A model generated the notes under the pieces. It saw nothing but the letters and a program-made list of their open reading frames with translations, ran no database searches and was not told the DNA's origin. Source: Candidatus Gastranaerophilales bacterium (lineage in GTDB: Bacteria > Cyanobacteriota > Vampirovibrionia > Gastranaerophilales > Gastranaerophilaceae). Taken from it: a DNA stretch of 64,000 nucleotides. The position numbers were made by a program, and so were the translations under genes. Positions 34,774 to 44,071 of the stretch are shown in pieces (the stretch's first letter is position 1; the number at the start of each line of letters is the position of its first letter). The stretch spans positions 1 through 64,000 of the forward strand of contig CALUTJ010000011.1 of NCBI GenBank assembly GCA_944323685.1. Reading direction: 5' to 3'.

Positions 34774-35145
34774 CTATCTGTTGTAAGTTATTGTTATATC
34801 AAGCACGTAGCAGTGCCTTTTTGATGAATCTTTTTCAAGATAATAAGGCCCGCTGTTGAGTATTGCGTGCATTATTTTGCCGTTTATTGTTATTGCTTTT
34901 TGAAAACTGTCCTGCGGAAACAACAGGTCGTGCAGCGCAAAACACGTATCACGGCAAAGTTCTAAATCTGATAATTTTATTGTTATTTTTATGCCCGAGC
35001 GTCTGGCTAAATCACACGGCCGGCTGTCATAAAGGTTTAAGACAATTACGTCATCGCCCTTTGACGAGTCGTAATCGTACTTTATCAATGTATCGTCAGC
35101 AAGAGAGTTTTGGACAATAAAGTTTTTTAAGTCATCTAAAATCAT
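34774..35145 (-). CDS. Tail terminator / minor capsid-type connector protein
   Basis: About 123 residues from the ATG at 35145 (AAAGGAG upstream; the longer frame has no ribosome site). The order N-terminal helix (MILDDLKNFIVQNS), then strands (VIVLNLYDSRPCDLARRSGIKITIKL, with a helix in CFALHDLLFP), ending in HCYVLDITITYNR, matches tail terminator/minor capsid 3-type proteins. Such proteins cap the tail tube at the head side. Its position between the connector and the tube gene agrees. Confidence 0.65.
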   Translation of the reverse strand: MILDDLKNFIVQNSLADDTLIKYDYDSSKGDDVIVLNLYDSRPCDLARRSGIKITIKLSDLELCRDTCFALHDLLFPQDSFQKAITINGKIMHAILNSGPYYLEKDSSKRHCYVLDITITYNR

Positions 35146-35161
35146 TTTTGTAACTCCTTTT

Positions 35162-35470
35162 TTATGCAAAGTAAACTTCATTGATAACGCAAACATTACT
35201 TGCAAGAGGGTAATAAGGATTTACATTAACGACTTTAAACACCTTATCTCTGATTTCTAAGATATCATCGACTTTAACGGCCGCTTCCGTATAAAGACGC
35301 CCCGAGCAGACAAGCTGCTGACCCTGAGCATTAACCGTCAGAGAGTGTTTCATCTCTAACCGGCAATCGATTTCTTCAAGGGCGATAATGTTTGGGCGTC
35401 CGTTTTCATCAGTGCCGTTTACGGTTTTTAAGACAGCTTTGTTAACGAGCATATCTGTGTAGTATCCCAT
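35162..35470 (-). CDS. Head closure / head-tail joining protein
   Basis: 102 residues forming a small beta barrel, with VNAQGQQLVCSGRLYTEAAVKVDDILEIRDKVFKVVNVNPY: the VKVDD...DKVFKV motif is typical of head-tail joining proteins of the SPP1 gp16/HK97 gp7 type. It sits between the adaptor and the tail terminator, in the canonical order. Confidence 0.7.
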   Translation of the reverse strand: MGYYTDMLVNKAVLKTVNGTDENGRPNIIALEEIDCRLEMKHSLTVNAQGQQLVCSGRLYTEAAVKVDDILEIRDKVFKVVNVNPYYPLASNVCVINEVYFA

Positions 35471-35472
35471 TT

Positions 35473-35925
35473 TTACCTCAAATCTATCGGATAACCTTTT
35501 TTAACCCACTTTTTGACAAGATAACGCGCTGTTGAGCTTGTAAGCTGATTGGCTTCAAAAGTTACGGACGCTGCGTTATAAGATACCGACCCTGCCCCGA
35601 GCGAGATTGATGAGATATTGTTTGCCATATTCATTTTATGAATATTTGTGTCCTGACTGTTTATGAGAGAGTAGGCTTCTTCACAAACCGCGTCTTTTAT
35701 ATCCTGAGGCATTTCGTAATCTCTGGGGAATGCCAGCGGCTGGGCTGCGCTTTGCTGCGAGCCGACAAAATCAAAACGGCTGATTTTTTTGCTTGCGCTT
35801 ATCAGCAGTTTTTCCTGTTCCTCTTGTTTTAGCGAATACCAGTCAGCGGAATCATATCTTTCATCAAAATAGCACTGTGCATCTTCTAATGTCACAAGCG
35901 AGTTTTGATATAAAGTGATAGTCAT
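35473..35925 (-). CDS. Head-tail connector (adaptor) protein
   Basis: About 150 residues from the ATG at 35925 (AAGGAT upstream). The helical start YQNSLVTLEDAQCYFDERYDSADWYSLKQEEQEKLLISASKKISRFDF is the gp6/gp15-like adaptor pattern, where the protein docks under the portal ring. PLAFPRDYEMPQDIKDAVCEEAYSL is also characteristic. The C-terminal VKKWVKKGYPIDLR ends 3 bp before the next gene. Confidence 0.8.
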   Translation of the reverse strand: MTITLYQNSLVTLEDAQCYFDERYDSADWYSLKQEEQEKLLISASKKISRFDFVGSQQSAAQPLAFPRDYEMPQDIKDAVCEEAYSLINSQDTNIHKMNMANNISSISLGAGSVSYNAASVTFEANQLTSSTARYLVKKWVKKGYPIDLR

Positions 35926-36031
35926 TTTTATCCTTTCCGCCATACAAAAGACGGGGGAATCTTTTGTGATTTCCCCGTCAAACCGTACGGCCTTTTTAAT
36001 TTTAATTTGTACTAAATAGTGTGTTTACAAA

Positions 36032-36982
36032 CTAAGTTGATGATTTAGGCGTCAAAACAGCAAACGGATAACGGTTTGTTCCGCCTTTTCTGTTTACAGG
36101 TGAAGCAACCTGAACACCCAATCTCATTACGCAGCGCAGCGCAAGCATATCCTGCTGGGCGAGGTTGTAAGCGATTGTACCGTCTGTATTTTGAATTATT
36201 GCCTGATCAAGAACCTTGTATGTAATATCCTGACGTATTGAATAAACAGCCTTTGTAAAATCACCGGCAACAAGCAAAGCTTTTGTGCTGTCAAAGATAC
36301 CTGTTTCGTCATACATCATAGGTCTACCAACAAGGCTGACAGGCATTTCGGACGTCAAGCCCGGTGTATAAAGCAGCTGGTTATTTTTATCTCTGAGGTT
36401 TCTGAATTTTGCCTCTAAAGTGCTGTCAGCATAGAAACCTGTAACTTTATAACCTGCTGCCTCAACTTTTGCCATAACCCCGTTTTCTCCGATTATGTCA
36501 CCGGCAATGTCTTCATTTGTACCGATTTCGACTTTATTGTTTTTGGCAATAGCCTGTGTAACAATAGCTTCCGGATAAGAAGACGGTTTGTTAACGCCGA
36601 AGAACACTGCCTCGTCAATAGCAACGCCGAACGCCTCAACTATTTGAGGTTTGATTTCGTCCCACATAGAGTATTGTGCATCATCAAAAACAGCCTCGGG
36701 GATAGGTACGATTACGGCGATTTCTTCTGCTGTAAGGGTTAATTTATCCCATTCGGCATTTGTTGTCTTTTTCATATCCGTGTCACCGTTTAAGAAGTAA
36801 GCTGTCGGCAAAGTTGAGGCAATCGGCAAAGTTTTTTGTTTTGCGCTCATGTTAGGCAGCTGTTTAAACAACTGCAAAGCTGCAGAAGCTTTAGGAACTT
36901 CCTTAATAATTTCTGTTGATGTTTCTACCGGAATCAAGGCTTCTGCGTTTGTACGTGCAATAAGTTTAGCATCTAATGTCAT
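36032..36982 (-). CDS. Major capsid protein (HK97 fold)
   Basis: 316 residues. EALIPVETSTEIIKEVPKASAALQL, then NAEWDKLTLTAEEIAVIVPIPEAVFDD and IDEAVFFG, then VTGFYADSTLEAKFRNLRD, and RLGVQVASPV near the C-terminus, are the landmarks of HK97-type capsid proteins: the N-arm, E-loop, spine helix and P-domain. It lacks a long N-terminal delta domain; a separate scaffold gene lies just upstream. Full-length for the family. Confidence 0.9.
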   Translation of the reverse strand: MTLDAKLIARTNAEALIPVETSTEIIKEVPKASAALQLFKQLPNMSAKQKTLPIASTLPTAYFLNGDTDMKKTTNAEWDKLTLTAEEIAVIVPIPEAVFDDAQYSMWDEIKPQIVEAFGVAIDEAVFFGVNKPSSYPEAIVTQAIAKNNKVEIGTNEDIAGDIIGENGVMAKVEAAGYKVTGFYADSTLEAKFRNLRDKNNQLLYTPGLTSEMPVSLVGRPMMYDETGIFDSTKALLVAGDFTKAVYSIRQDITYKVLDQAIIQNTDGTIAYNLAQQDMLALRCVMRLGVQVASPVNRKGGTNRYPFAVLTPKSST

Positions 36983-37025
36983 GTTTTGTTTTCCTTTCGT
37001 TTGTTAATGTGACAGTTTTAAAATA

Positions 37026-37607
37026 CTAACGCCCCAGTGCAGCGCGGATATACGCATCCATCTGCTGGGAAGGTGTAAGTACTTTTGTAGTGCAGGTTTT
37101 AAACGTCCCGCCAAGGTTGTTGTTTTTGCTCTCCTGAAAAAGAAACCCGTTTTCCTCTTTATACTGTTCGATAAATTTGTCCAGTTCTTCTGAGGATTCC
37201 AGATTGTCAGGGATATCCTTTGCCACAAGCTCGCTTTTTATACAGCCTGCCCTGTCAAGTTTCCTTATGACAGTAAGGTTTTTGTGTTCTTGTTTTAAAG
37301 CGTCAAGCTCGTTTTGGATTTCCTGTGCTCTGGTTTGAAGTGCAAGCTTTTGTTCTTCTTCTTTTTTGGAAGAAGTCCTATACTTTGCGGCTTCTTTACG
37401 GAGCTTTTCGATTTCTTTTTTCATTTGCGCAGGGGAATGCCCTCTCAAGAGCAAGTCCATTTTTTGTGCGGGAGTAAGTTCTTTGTCCTGCAAATTTTCG
37501 GCTTCCTGAGCCGATTCTTTAATAATTTGTTCAGAACCTGCCTGAACTGGCTGCAAAATTTCTTGCGGATTTTTTGCAGCAAAAATTTCGTCCTGTGTAC
37601 CTGACAT
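37026..37607 (-). CDS. Capsid scaffolding protein
   Basis: 193 residues, strongly charged, Glu/Lys/Gln-rich and predicted coiled coil over about 40-125, with a short C-terminal basic segment (TPSQQMDAYIRAALGR) for capsid binding. It resembles DUF4355/gp20-type scaffolds. It ends 43 bp before the capsid gene, the usual order. Confidence 0.8.
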   Translation of the reverse strand: MSGTQDEIFAAKNPQEILQPVQAGSEQIIKESAQEAENLQDKELTPAQKMDLLLRGHSPAQMKKEIEKLRKEAAKYRTSSKKEEEQKLALQTRAQEIQNELDALKQEHKNLTVIRKLDRAGCIKSELVAKDIPDNLESSEELDKFIEQYKEENGFLFQESKNNNLGGTFKTCTTKVLTPSQQMDAYIRAALGR

Positions 37608-37722
37608 AGGAACTCCTTTCTTTGTGATAATTGCGGATTGCCTAAAAAAAGATTACAAAAGGCAACCCTTGTGTATGTAAGTTAGTTGTATATGATTTCG
37701 ATAATTTTTATTATGAAATTTG

Positions 37723-38250
37723 TCACTGCTTATTATATTTTTTTGTAATACCAAACCAAACAATCAAAGATAAATAACTTAACAATACTCCTGTTCCTGA
37801 AAGAATATATATAAAAACTATAAAAACAATATTAGAAAATGAAAAAATTGTTAATTCTTGTTCTGTTACAAGCATATAAAAATTATTTAATATACCAATA
37901 AAAAATGCTAAAGGAATAAAATTACATATAAAATCAAAAATTATTGCATTTACAAATATTTTTGTTCGAAAATTATTATTCAATAAAAATTTTTTTAAGA
38001 ACTTATAAGAAAAAGTTTTTTTTGATTTTCTAATAAGAAAAAATGGAAATACTAAAATTTTTATTAGAATATATGATATCCAAAAAATCAAGATTAATAT
38101 GTAATAAGCAATCCACAATGGATTATATGACTCTCCATCAAAATTTAGACCACAAATTATGCCTATAACCAAAAAGCAGACAATACCAATGAAAAAAATA
38201 ATATTAGAACTTAATATAATATTTAATTTAAAGAATTGTCCGCTTTCCAT
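37723..38250 (-). CDS. Multi-span membrane protein, candidate immunity protein 1
   Basis: 175 residues with four predicted membrane spans (about 10-35, 45-75, 105-130, 140-165), a cytoplasmic basic loop (FLIRKSKKTFSYKFLKKFLL) and the C-terminal motif LLSYLSLIVWFGITKK. The same motif and topology occur in the proteins at 38684-39163 and 45780-46259, each next to a copy of the MuF C-terminal domain. Pairing and topology suggest an immunity protein against that domain; this is inference. Very AT-rich. Confidence 0.6.
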   Translation of the reverse strand: MESGQFFKLNIILSSNIIFFIGIVCFLVIGIICGLNFDGESYNPLWIAYYILILIFWISYILIKILVFPFFLIRKSKKTFSYKFLKKFLLNNNFRTKIFVNAIIFDFICNFIPLAFFIGILNNFYMLVTEQELTIFSFSNIVFIVFIYILSGTGVLLSYLSLIVWFGITKKYNKQ

Positions 38251-38280
38251 AGAATAATTATATGCAAATTTTTTGCTTTA

Positions 38281-38640
38281 TCAATATTTTGTCCAAATGC
38301 TTTCCGGTATCTCTATCTTTGTTATTGAATAATGCGGTATTATTATACCATTTTTTTGTAACACACGAGGAATTGCTATTATTGGATTAAAGTCTGCATC
38401 ATTAAAATCATATGTGTCAACAACTTTTGCATGTAGTGTATTATTTGAATCCAAATGAATATCAATAATATCTGAATGTTTAATTGCTAAATATAAATTT
38501 AAATTAGACTTGCGTTCGAAAAATAAATAGTCATCTTTTAAAAAACGTTCTTTTGATAATTTCAATTTATTTTTTCTAATAAATGTTCTAAATTCTTGTG
38601 ATGAAGCTATATCCGAGGCTACAGAGCTATTTTTGTCATA
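38281..38640 (-). pseudogene. Orphan MuF C-terminal domain, 5' end cut by REP
   Basis: About 120 codons encode YDKNSSVASDIASSQEFRTF to KIEIPESIWTKY, homologous to the last about 130 residues of the MuF-type protein at 39216-40325 (shared SLxF, DIxxIxLDSNxxLxAxVxDTYDFN, W..Y end). The frame begins inside a REP hairpin, so the N-terminal part has been lost at a REP junction. It keeps the complete domain core and is followed by candidate immunity gene 1. Confidence 0.65.
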
Positions 38641-38648
38641 AGTAAGTA

Positions 38649-38675
38649 GGGTGGGCAAAACGGAGTGTGCCCACC
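38649..38675. repeat. REP hairpin at a cassette joint
   Basis: GGTGGGCA...TGCCCACC, with upstream GTAAGTAG, identical in plan to the ends of the RAYT elements at 40.9-41.5 and 46.4-47.0 kb. It lies exactly between candidate immunity gene 2 and the truncated orphan domain. Confidence 0.8.
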
Positions 38676-38683
38676 TGCTATTA

Positions 38684-39163
38684 TCATGATTTATTCATTA
38701 AATTTGTAATTTTGAACCAAGCAATCAAAGATAAATAACTCAAAGTAACTCCGCCGCCGCCAATTAAAGAATATAATATAAAACCAGATAAAAAATTACG
38801 TATGTCAGTAAAAAATACTTCTGATAAAAAAGTCAAAATAATAGCCATATCAGCTAAAAATGAAAGCAATAAAACTTTATTTTTAAAAGCTTTTTCTTTA
38901 CTTATTCTTTCAAAAAATTTGCTAATATATGGATTATTAGAGAATGTGTAAATTAAAGGGAAAATAAATAATCTTAAAATATAGTATAAAAGCAGAAAAA
39001 TACTAAGAAAAAATATTAAAATGTAATCTTTTAAAATAAATCCATTATTAGAATGGTTATTTATCGCAATAAAAATTACAATAAAAGAAACTAACGATAT
39101 TGGTATGATGGGAGTTAGCAAAAAATTTAGAATCCCGAACACTAAATAAAAAACCTTTTTCAT
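38684..39163 (-). CDS. Multi-span membrane protein, candidate immunity protein 2
   Basis: 159 residues, four membrane spans (about 5-30, 40-65, 95-115, 125-150), ending LSYLSLIAWFKITNLMNKS. It lies 52 bp after the intact MuF-type gene and is duplicated at 45780-46259 with over 90 per cent identity until the last about 15 residues. Position and repeated pairing suggest protection of the producing cell from the MuF C-terminal domain. Confidence 0.6.
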   Translation of the reverse strand: MKKVFYLVFGILNFLLTPIIPISLVSFIVIFIAINNHSNNGFILKDYILIFFLSIFLLLYYILRLFIFPLIYTFSNNPYISKFFERISKEKAFKNKVLLLSFLADMAIILTFLSEVFFTDIRNFLSGFILYSLIGGGGVTLSYLSLIAWFKITNLMNKS

Positions 39164-39215
39164 ATATTAATAATACCAAACAGGGTTATAAAATACTATA
39201 AAACTGTTCATAATT

Positions 39216-40325
39216 TTAATAATTAATCCATTCTTTCCTAGGTATTTTTAAAATAGCTATATTGTAATAAGGTTCAAGTTTCCCTTTATCTTGGTATTCT
39301 CCACCCTTTTTTACGAGAGGGTCATCTTCAAATTTGTTAAAGTCATATGTATCAATAACTAAAGCATACAAATTGTCATTAGAGTCAAGTTTAATATTGA
39401 TAATATCAACATAATGATATGCGCTTCTTAAATTTCCTTGTTCAAATGACAAACTTGTATCTTCAATTCTTCTGTTATTCAAAAGTTCTTCTTTTCTATT
39501 AGAAATTAAAGTTCTAAAACTGTTTTCTCTTGTAATAGCTTTAGATACAGAACTGTATTCATTGTATAAAACGCCTTTTGTTTCACTTGTTCCTATTTGT
39601 TTTAGTAATTTATCTCTGACAAATAATTCTAAATTGTGGTTATTTAAATCAGAAACTTTTTCATATATTCTACCGTTTTTATTAATATATTCTTTTGCGG
39701 ATGAACTAGAAAATTTGCTTGCAGCAATCTCATAGAAGGCAGCACCGTCTCTTTGATTTTTGTATTTACCATAGACATAAACAGCCTTATCAAATATAGA
39801 TTTTGGAGTATATTTGATAGCAATTGTTTCTATCTTTTTATATGTTGTACTAATACCTTTTCTTATATTATCAATATGTAGTTCAATCCTCTGTATAACA
39901 GAAGCACTAATCGTATCAATATTTAACGCTTCAATTTTATCAATCAGCTTGTAAACTTCATACTCAATACCTTCAAGCCTGTTGTCCAGTGTGCGTACCT
40001 CAGGTGTGTTGTTTTCTTTCATCAGCTTTTCTATCTGTTCTCTTAACACACTTGTATCGCCTAATAACTCGTCGGCTTGTAGTTTTAGTTGTTCGATTTC
40101 TTCTCTGTATTCGTTTAACTCGCTTTCTATTTCGTCTACTATACTTATTTCTTCTACCTTGCACCTGCAATTCGGATGAGGTCTTGGCGGGATTTCATCT
40201 TCTTCAAACTCTTTACCGTCCAGTGCCGCGCATTTTTCACATGTGTTTTTGCCGAACTCTGCTATCCATCTGTATTTTCTTTTTGCTGCATAGCTTATGT
40301 GACCTTTTAATATTACGTTGCCCAT
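39216..40325 (-). CDS. MuF-type head protein with variable C-terminal domain (intact copy)
   Basis: 369 residues. Residues 18-56 hold the Mu gpF signature: Trp20, the CEKC pair (Cys29, Cys32), LDG, and PHPNCRC (His50, Cys53, Cys55). A coiled-coil region (60-165) follows. The C-terminal about 130 residues carry a domain also found at 38281-38640, 42817-43782 and 46312-46413: SAYHYVDIINIKLDSND, DTYDFN, then YYNIAILKIPRKEWINY. MuF-domain fusions to toxin domains are a known class of phage polymorphic toxins; this domain itself I do not recognise. The ATG follows the stop of the upstream gene directly, with GGAGG in that gene's end. Confidence 0.75.
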   Translation of the reverse strand: MGNVILKGHISYAAKRKYRWIAEFGKNTCEKCAALDGKEFEEDEIPPRPHPNCRCKVEEISIVDEIESELNEYREEIEQLKLQADELLGDTSVLREQIEKLMKENNTPEVRTLDNRLEGIEYEVYKLIDKIEALNIDTISASVIQRIELHIDNIRKGISTTYKKIETIAIKYTPKSIFDKAVYVYGKYKNQRDGAAFYEIAASKFSSSSAKEYINKNGRIYEKVSDLNNHNLELFVRDKLLKQIGTSETKGVLYNEYSSVSKAITRENSFRTLISNRKEELLNNRRIEDTSLSFEQGNLRSAYHYVDIINIKLDSNDNLYALVIDTYDFNKFEDDPLVKKGGEYQDKGKLEPYYNIAILKIPRKEWINY

Positions 40326-40817
40326 TTATTTTGTTCCTCCGAGATTATTTTCCAATTGTCTTACTATTGCTTTGGTGTTTATATTTTTATCACTTGTTGT
40401 GTCTATCAAAGTATTGCTTAAAGCTCCTTTTCTTATAGCATTTTTGATTGTCGAAATATCATAATGTTTGAAAATTTCATAAAATGCTTTAAATGTTTTT
40501 TCTCCAAAATCGCCGTCTTCTTTTAACGCATCGTTTAAATCCTTATGCAAAAAATTCAAACCACATTGAAAGTCTTTCACAGCCTGTTCTTTCCCGACAG
40601 AGAGAACATGTTTTTTGATAAAATTTGCTATTTCTGTATAGTTTTGTTCCTCCTGAGTTTGTATAGATTGATTGTTATTGAAAATACCGAGCCTTTCCAT
40701 TCGCATTGAGTACAGCTGATTGCGCAACATGTCATCAAATTTTTGTGATGGTGTTCTTTCAGCCTCCTGCTGCTCGGGGAACAGAAGGCGTGATAGTGTT
40801 TTGTAGTTGAATTCCAT
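40326..40817 (-). CDS. Head-module protein with PG-binding-like motif, copy 2
   Basis: 163 residues, soluble and helical. EQAVKDFQCGLNFLHKDL is followed by EDGDFGEKTFKAFYEIFKHYD and IRKGALSNTLIDTT. The DGDFGEKT core resembles peptidoglycan-binding type 1 domains (DGxFGxxT), but the rest does not fit well. A homologue (44072-44593) precedes the other MuF-type gene, so the two genes form a duplicated pair. It may be a structural head or delivery protein. Confidence 0.6.
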   Translation of the reverse strand: MEFNYKTLSRLLFPEQQEAERTPSQKFDDMLRNQLYSMRMERLGIFNNNQSIQTQEEQNYTEIANFIKKHVLSVGKEQAVKDFQCGLNFLHKDLNDALKEDGDFGEKTFKAFYEIFKHYDISTIKNAIRKGALSNTLIDTTSDKNINTKAIVRQLENNLGGTK

Positions 40818-40856
40818 ATTTTCTCCTCATTTCTTGTATAAATTATCAACAGCAGT

Positions 40857-41474
40857 AAGTAGGGTGGGCAAAATGGAGTGTGCCCACCAATTTATTCAAA
40901 ATTTAAGTCATTAATTTCATTTTTGTCATTAATGTTGCACCAATCTAAAGAATAAAAATTTAATCTGACAAATTTTTTAAATGTTGAAAATGTCCAATCG
41001 CAAGGTGCAATTTTGTAATGTTTATAAGAGTTAAAATGTATATAATCCAAATGTTTATATAAATCAGATTCGTCTTTAATTGTATGTTCCCAAAATCTTC
41101 TTTGCCAAATTCCTTTTTCTCTTTTTTTTAATTTGCTTGATGATAATGTTGAAAATGTCTTTATATTTCGTGAAAAATAATATTTTATTAATCTGATTAT
41201 TTCGGAATAATCTTTTGTATTTTCTAATTTTAAAATCAAATGCAAGTGGTCTTTTAATATGCAAATTGCAAATATTTCAAAATGGTATTTTGTATCGCAT
41301 ATCTAAATGAAGAACGTAAAATATTTATATTATCAATTAATAACGGCTTTCTGTTATATGTTACTAACGTAAAAAAGACATATTTATAATTATCGTTGTA
41401 AAAACGTTTATAATTCGACATAGAACAATTGTATCATAATTTCCGGTGGGCACACTACGTTTTGCCCACCCTAC
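40857..41474 (-). mobile_element. REP-flanked RAYT element, copy A
   Basis: A 618-bp element bounded by inverted REP hairpins (40863-40888 and 41445-41470) that enclose a tyrosine transposase gene of the IS200/RAYT class. Identical to the element at 46414-47036, including the frameshift. RAYTs mobilise REP sequences by single-strand transfer and leave no target duplication. Confidence 0.8.
40892..41421 (-). pseudogene. RAYT (Y1 transposase) gene, frameshifted, copy A
   Basis: An ATG at 41421 starts SNYKRFYNDNYKYVFFTLVTYNRKPLL, the normal RAYT N-terminus. After ...RYAIQ the frame shifts by one base at an A-run (near 41288-41300) and continues as YHFEIFAICILKDHLHLILKL, which holds the HxH metal-binding motif (HLHL). 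RLIKYYFSRN and WQRRFWEHTIKDE with the expected tyrosine region follow. A single missing A explains the break. Confidence 0.8.
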
Positions 41475-41744
41475 GGACTGTTCTTATTTTGAATAAGATT
41501 TTGTGTATATTAGGCAGGAGGGTTCTTAGCCAATATATGAAAAAGAGAGTAAAAACTTTAATGAAAAGAAATATTAGCCATATAAATAAAATAAATATCA
41601 AATATAAAACTATATTTTTATCAAAATTTTCACCATTTTTACAAAACAATGAAAAAACATATGTCAAAAAAATAATCCTGCGCTAAAAAACACATTTACA
41701 AAGCCCCAAAACACAAGTTCTAAATATTTAATAATTCGTTTCAT
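41474..41744 (-). pseudogene. Broken multi-span membrane protein gene
   Basis: Starts at 41744 as MKRIIKYLELVFWGFVNVFF, loses frame in a T7 run near 41670, resumes as LTYVFSLFCKNGENF and LIFILFIWLIFLFIKVF, and is cut at its 3' end by RAYT element A (the terminal codons RRVGKT are REP sequence). It looks like a former immunity-type membrane gene of this array. Confidence 0.6.
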
Positions 41745-41831
41745 AAACAAAATTATATAAGAAAGACCGGTAAATGCATAATAATATATGCAGGTTTTGA
41801 GCTTAGTAAACCGTGTTGCAAAGGATATTTA

Positions 41832-42503
41832 TTAATAATTTGAATAAAAAAAATAAATTTTGTTAATTGCGTATCCAAATATTAAACCGGAAGTATAATT
41901 TTCTTTTTGTGTTTCTTTTTTTAATATACAAATTTCATCATTATCATCTAAAAAGTTTATATAAATTTTTATCCCTTTATTATAAAGTTCTCTGTACGAA
42001 CCAATAACTGCACAATCTTTTTTATAATTATTGAACATTTCATCAATATATGACTTATCAATATCATAACTTAAATAGTTCATATTATATCCATCAAAAG
42101 AATTTTCCACTTGCATAAAATAATTTCTGGCATTTGGCGGTATTTTTTCTGGGAAATGTGCCAGGCGTTCAATTCCATCCTTTTTCTTTAATGCATTTAA
42201 GGAATTTTTATAATTAATTTTAGATGGAAAGTATTGTATATGCATAATACACTCTATTATTAACCAATAAAATATTGCATTTATGATAAAAATTACTGTT
42301 ATAATATTTATCAATTTTTTATTCCATTTATATTTTAAACTAATAAATTTTATAAATAACAAAATAAAAAAAGGCATTATTCCCAGAATACAAAATATAA
42401 AATTAACGTTAATAAAAGCGAACAAACACTGAAAAATTATAAATAAACAAACAAATGAGCACAAAAATAGTACAATATTAATAAAGCTTAATTTATAATT
42501 CAT
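41832..42503 (-). CDS. Membrane protein downstream of interrupted MuF gene
   Basis: 223 residues: three to four N-terminal membrane spans (about 8-30, 33-55, 65-88) and a soluble C-terminal domain (about 100-223; KKDGIERLAHFPEKIPPNARNYF, YNKGIKIYINFLDDNDEI). The first half of its C-terminal part resembles the pattern of small inner-membrane proteins of unknown function. It is not related to the other candidate immunity proteins but occupies the same place behind a MuF-type gene. Confidence 0.55.
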   Translation of the reverse strand: MNYKLSFINIVLFLCSFVCLFIIFQCLFAFINVNFIFCILGIMPFFILLFIKFISLKYKWNKKLINIITVIFIINAIFYWLIIECIMHIQYFPSKINYKNSLNALKKKDGIERLAHFPEKIPPNARNYFMQVENSFDGYNMNYLSYDIDKSYIDEMFNNYKKDCAVIGSYRELYNKGIKIYINFLDDNDEICILKKETQKENYTSGLIFGYAINKIYFFYSNY

Positions 42504-42816
42504 ATTTTGACCTTATTTTGTCTGAGGAGAACCTCATTTGTATAATTGGTACAGTCAGAAACATAACACCAGACTTAACCTCAGCTCAGTCGATAGTACA
42601 TTCAATCTGGCATTTTACAGAAGTGATAACCTGTATTTGCTGCGAATGCCTATATTATAACATAATAATTGAACTGTTTTATGTACCCAAGAACTTTATG
42701 TAAAAGGGGGCACATGGTACATGTATTTTTATATCGGGGGCATTTGGTTATAAAAAATTATATTTCACAAAAATACAGAGGGAAAGTATATTAATACCAT
42801 TCCTCTGTTAACTTTT
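42504..42816. other. Spacer without credible gene
   Basis: A very AT-rich gap with no convincing coding frame. It contains two GGGGGCA(C/T)-type motifs near 42708-42750 and a GTACCC...GGTACA pairing that may be hairpin remnants. Confidence 0.4.
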
Positions 42817-44070
42817 TTAATATCTTATCCATTCTGACTGGTGAATTTTTATTTTTGTTATTATATAGTAATTTTCAATTTTATTTTTTTCTTGATAATG
42901 CCGAGCCAACATAACTAGTGGATTTTTGCTACCTTTGTTAAAATCATATGTGTCTATTACTTTAGCATAAAAAGTCATATCATTTCCAATTTTTATATCT
43001 GTTATGTCTGCTCTGTGCATAGCATTATACATATCAAGATTCAATAAATCAAAGGTCACGGAAATATCTGGAAGTTCAGTATTGGGTTTAAAAGTATCTC
43101 TCTTTTCTTTAATATATTTTCTAAAGACTGCTGATTCCGTAATCTTTTTTGACATCTCACTATTTGCGTTAAATACAATACCTCGACTATCTTCAACATG
43201 CATTTGTTTGGCAATTTTATTTTGGATAAAAGCTTTAAGTCTTTCATCTTTAATGTCATGAATTGTTTTATATATTTTCCCATTTTTATTAATATAATCT
43301 ATACCATCTTTGAATTTTGTTGTAGATAATTTCCATAATGCTGTTGAAATAGGCATTAATTTATCTAATAGATCTATGCTTTTATCAAATTGTTTTTTTA
43401 GATAATTATCCAATTCTTCTTGTAAGATTTTTAAATTAAAATAAATTTTATCAATTTTATTTAAAAAATCTGAATTGTAAGTGTTATATAAAATATTTTT
43501 CTGTAATATATCAATATCTTTTAGGGTAGAAATAATTTTATGCTTTAAATTCTTTGATACATATTTTGTATATTGGAGCTGTTCTTTTAGATTCAACCAT
43601 TTATTTTTTATATCAAGCTTATTTATATCAATTTTGCTTTCAAGTTCCTTTATTTCTTTCTCCTGCTCATTGATTTGTTTTATATATTCATCAATTTCTT
43701 CTTCTAATGACTTTGCATCACCCAAAAGCTTAGCAAGTTCAAGCTCGTTTCTTTTTTTGTCTTTACGTTTCTCTTTGTACAATTCAATAGGATCTGTTGT
43801 GTCTTTATCTTTTTCCAGTACGTCTATCCAACATTTGCAGCGGAATCAGGCGGGGCTGACTGAAAGGAACGCCCCCTGTGAGCGGCTACGTTCAGGAGGC
43901 GCGAACGCCTGTATTCCAAGAAAATTTGGATGAGGTCTGTCAGGGATATCATTTGCCGATTCGTATATTGTTCCGTCCATTGCTCTGCAAACCTCGCAAG
44001 CTCCGGGTTCGGCTTTCCATTCGTATTCAACATTGTCTTTTGTTACTTTTCCGTATAATCTTTTACCCAT
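42817..44070 (-). pseudogene. MuF-type head protein interrupted by an 84-bp element (copy 1)
   Basis: The gene starts at 44070 (GKRLYGKVTKDNVEYEWKAEPGACEVCRAMDG), reaches RPHPN, then enters the 84-bp insert at 43840-43923 and meets TGA. Directly behind the insert the frame continues as CKCWIDVLEKDKDTTDPIELY, exactly where CRC should follow PHPN. The rest (42817-43782) is a coiled coil and a C-terminal domain like that of the intact copy (MYNAMHRADITDIKIGND, DTYDFN, IKIHQSEWIRY). Without the insert it would be a complete MuF-type protein of about 390 residues. Confidence 0.8.
43840..43923. mobile_element. 84-bp GC-rich palindromic insertion element
   Basis: It splits the MuF codons AAT|TGC. 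The ends are inverted: GGAATCAGGCG (43842-43852) against CGCCTGTATTCC (43907-43918, one extra base). An inner AGGCG-CGAA-CGCCT hairpin lies at 43897-43910. The GC content is far above the flanks. The length is a multiple of three, but the frame carries a TGA. It resembles small palindromic elements such as the Rickettsia RPE class in size and behaviour. Confidence 0.75.
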
Positions 44071-44071
44071 A

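Noticed and set aside
40892-41421. Programmed frameshift in the RAYT gene
   Set aside because: The A-run has no canonical slippery heptamer or downstream structure that I can see; loss of one A is the simpler explanation.
42518-42703. 61-codon plus-strand ORF
   Set aside because: It is in an AT-rich gap without credible start signal or protein pattern.
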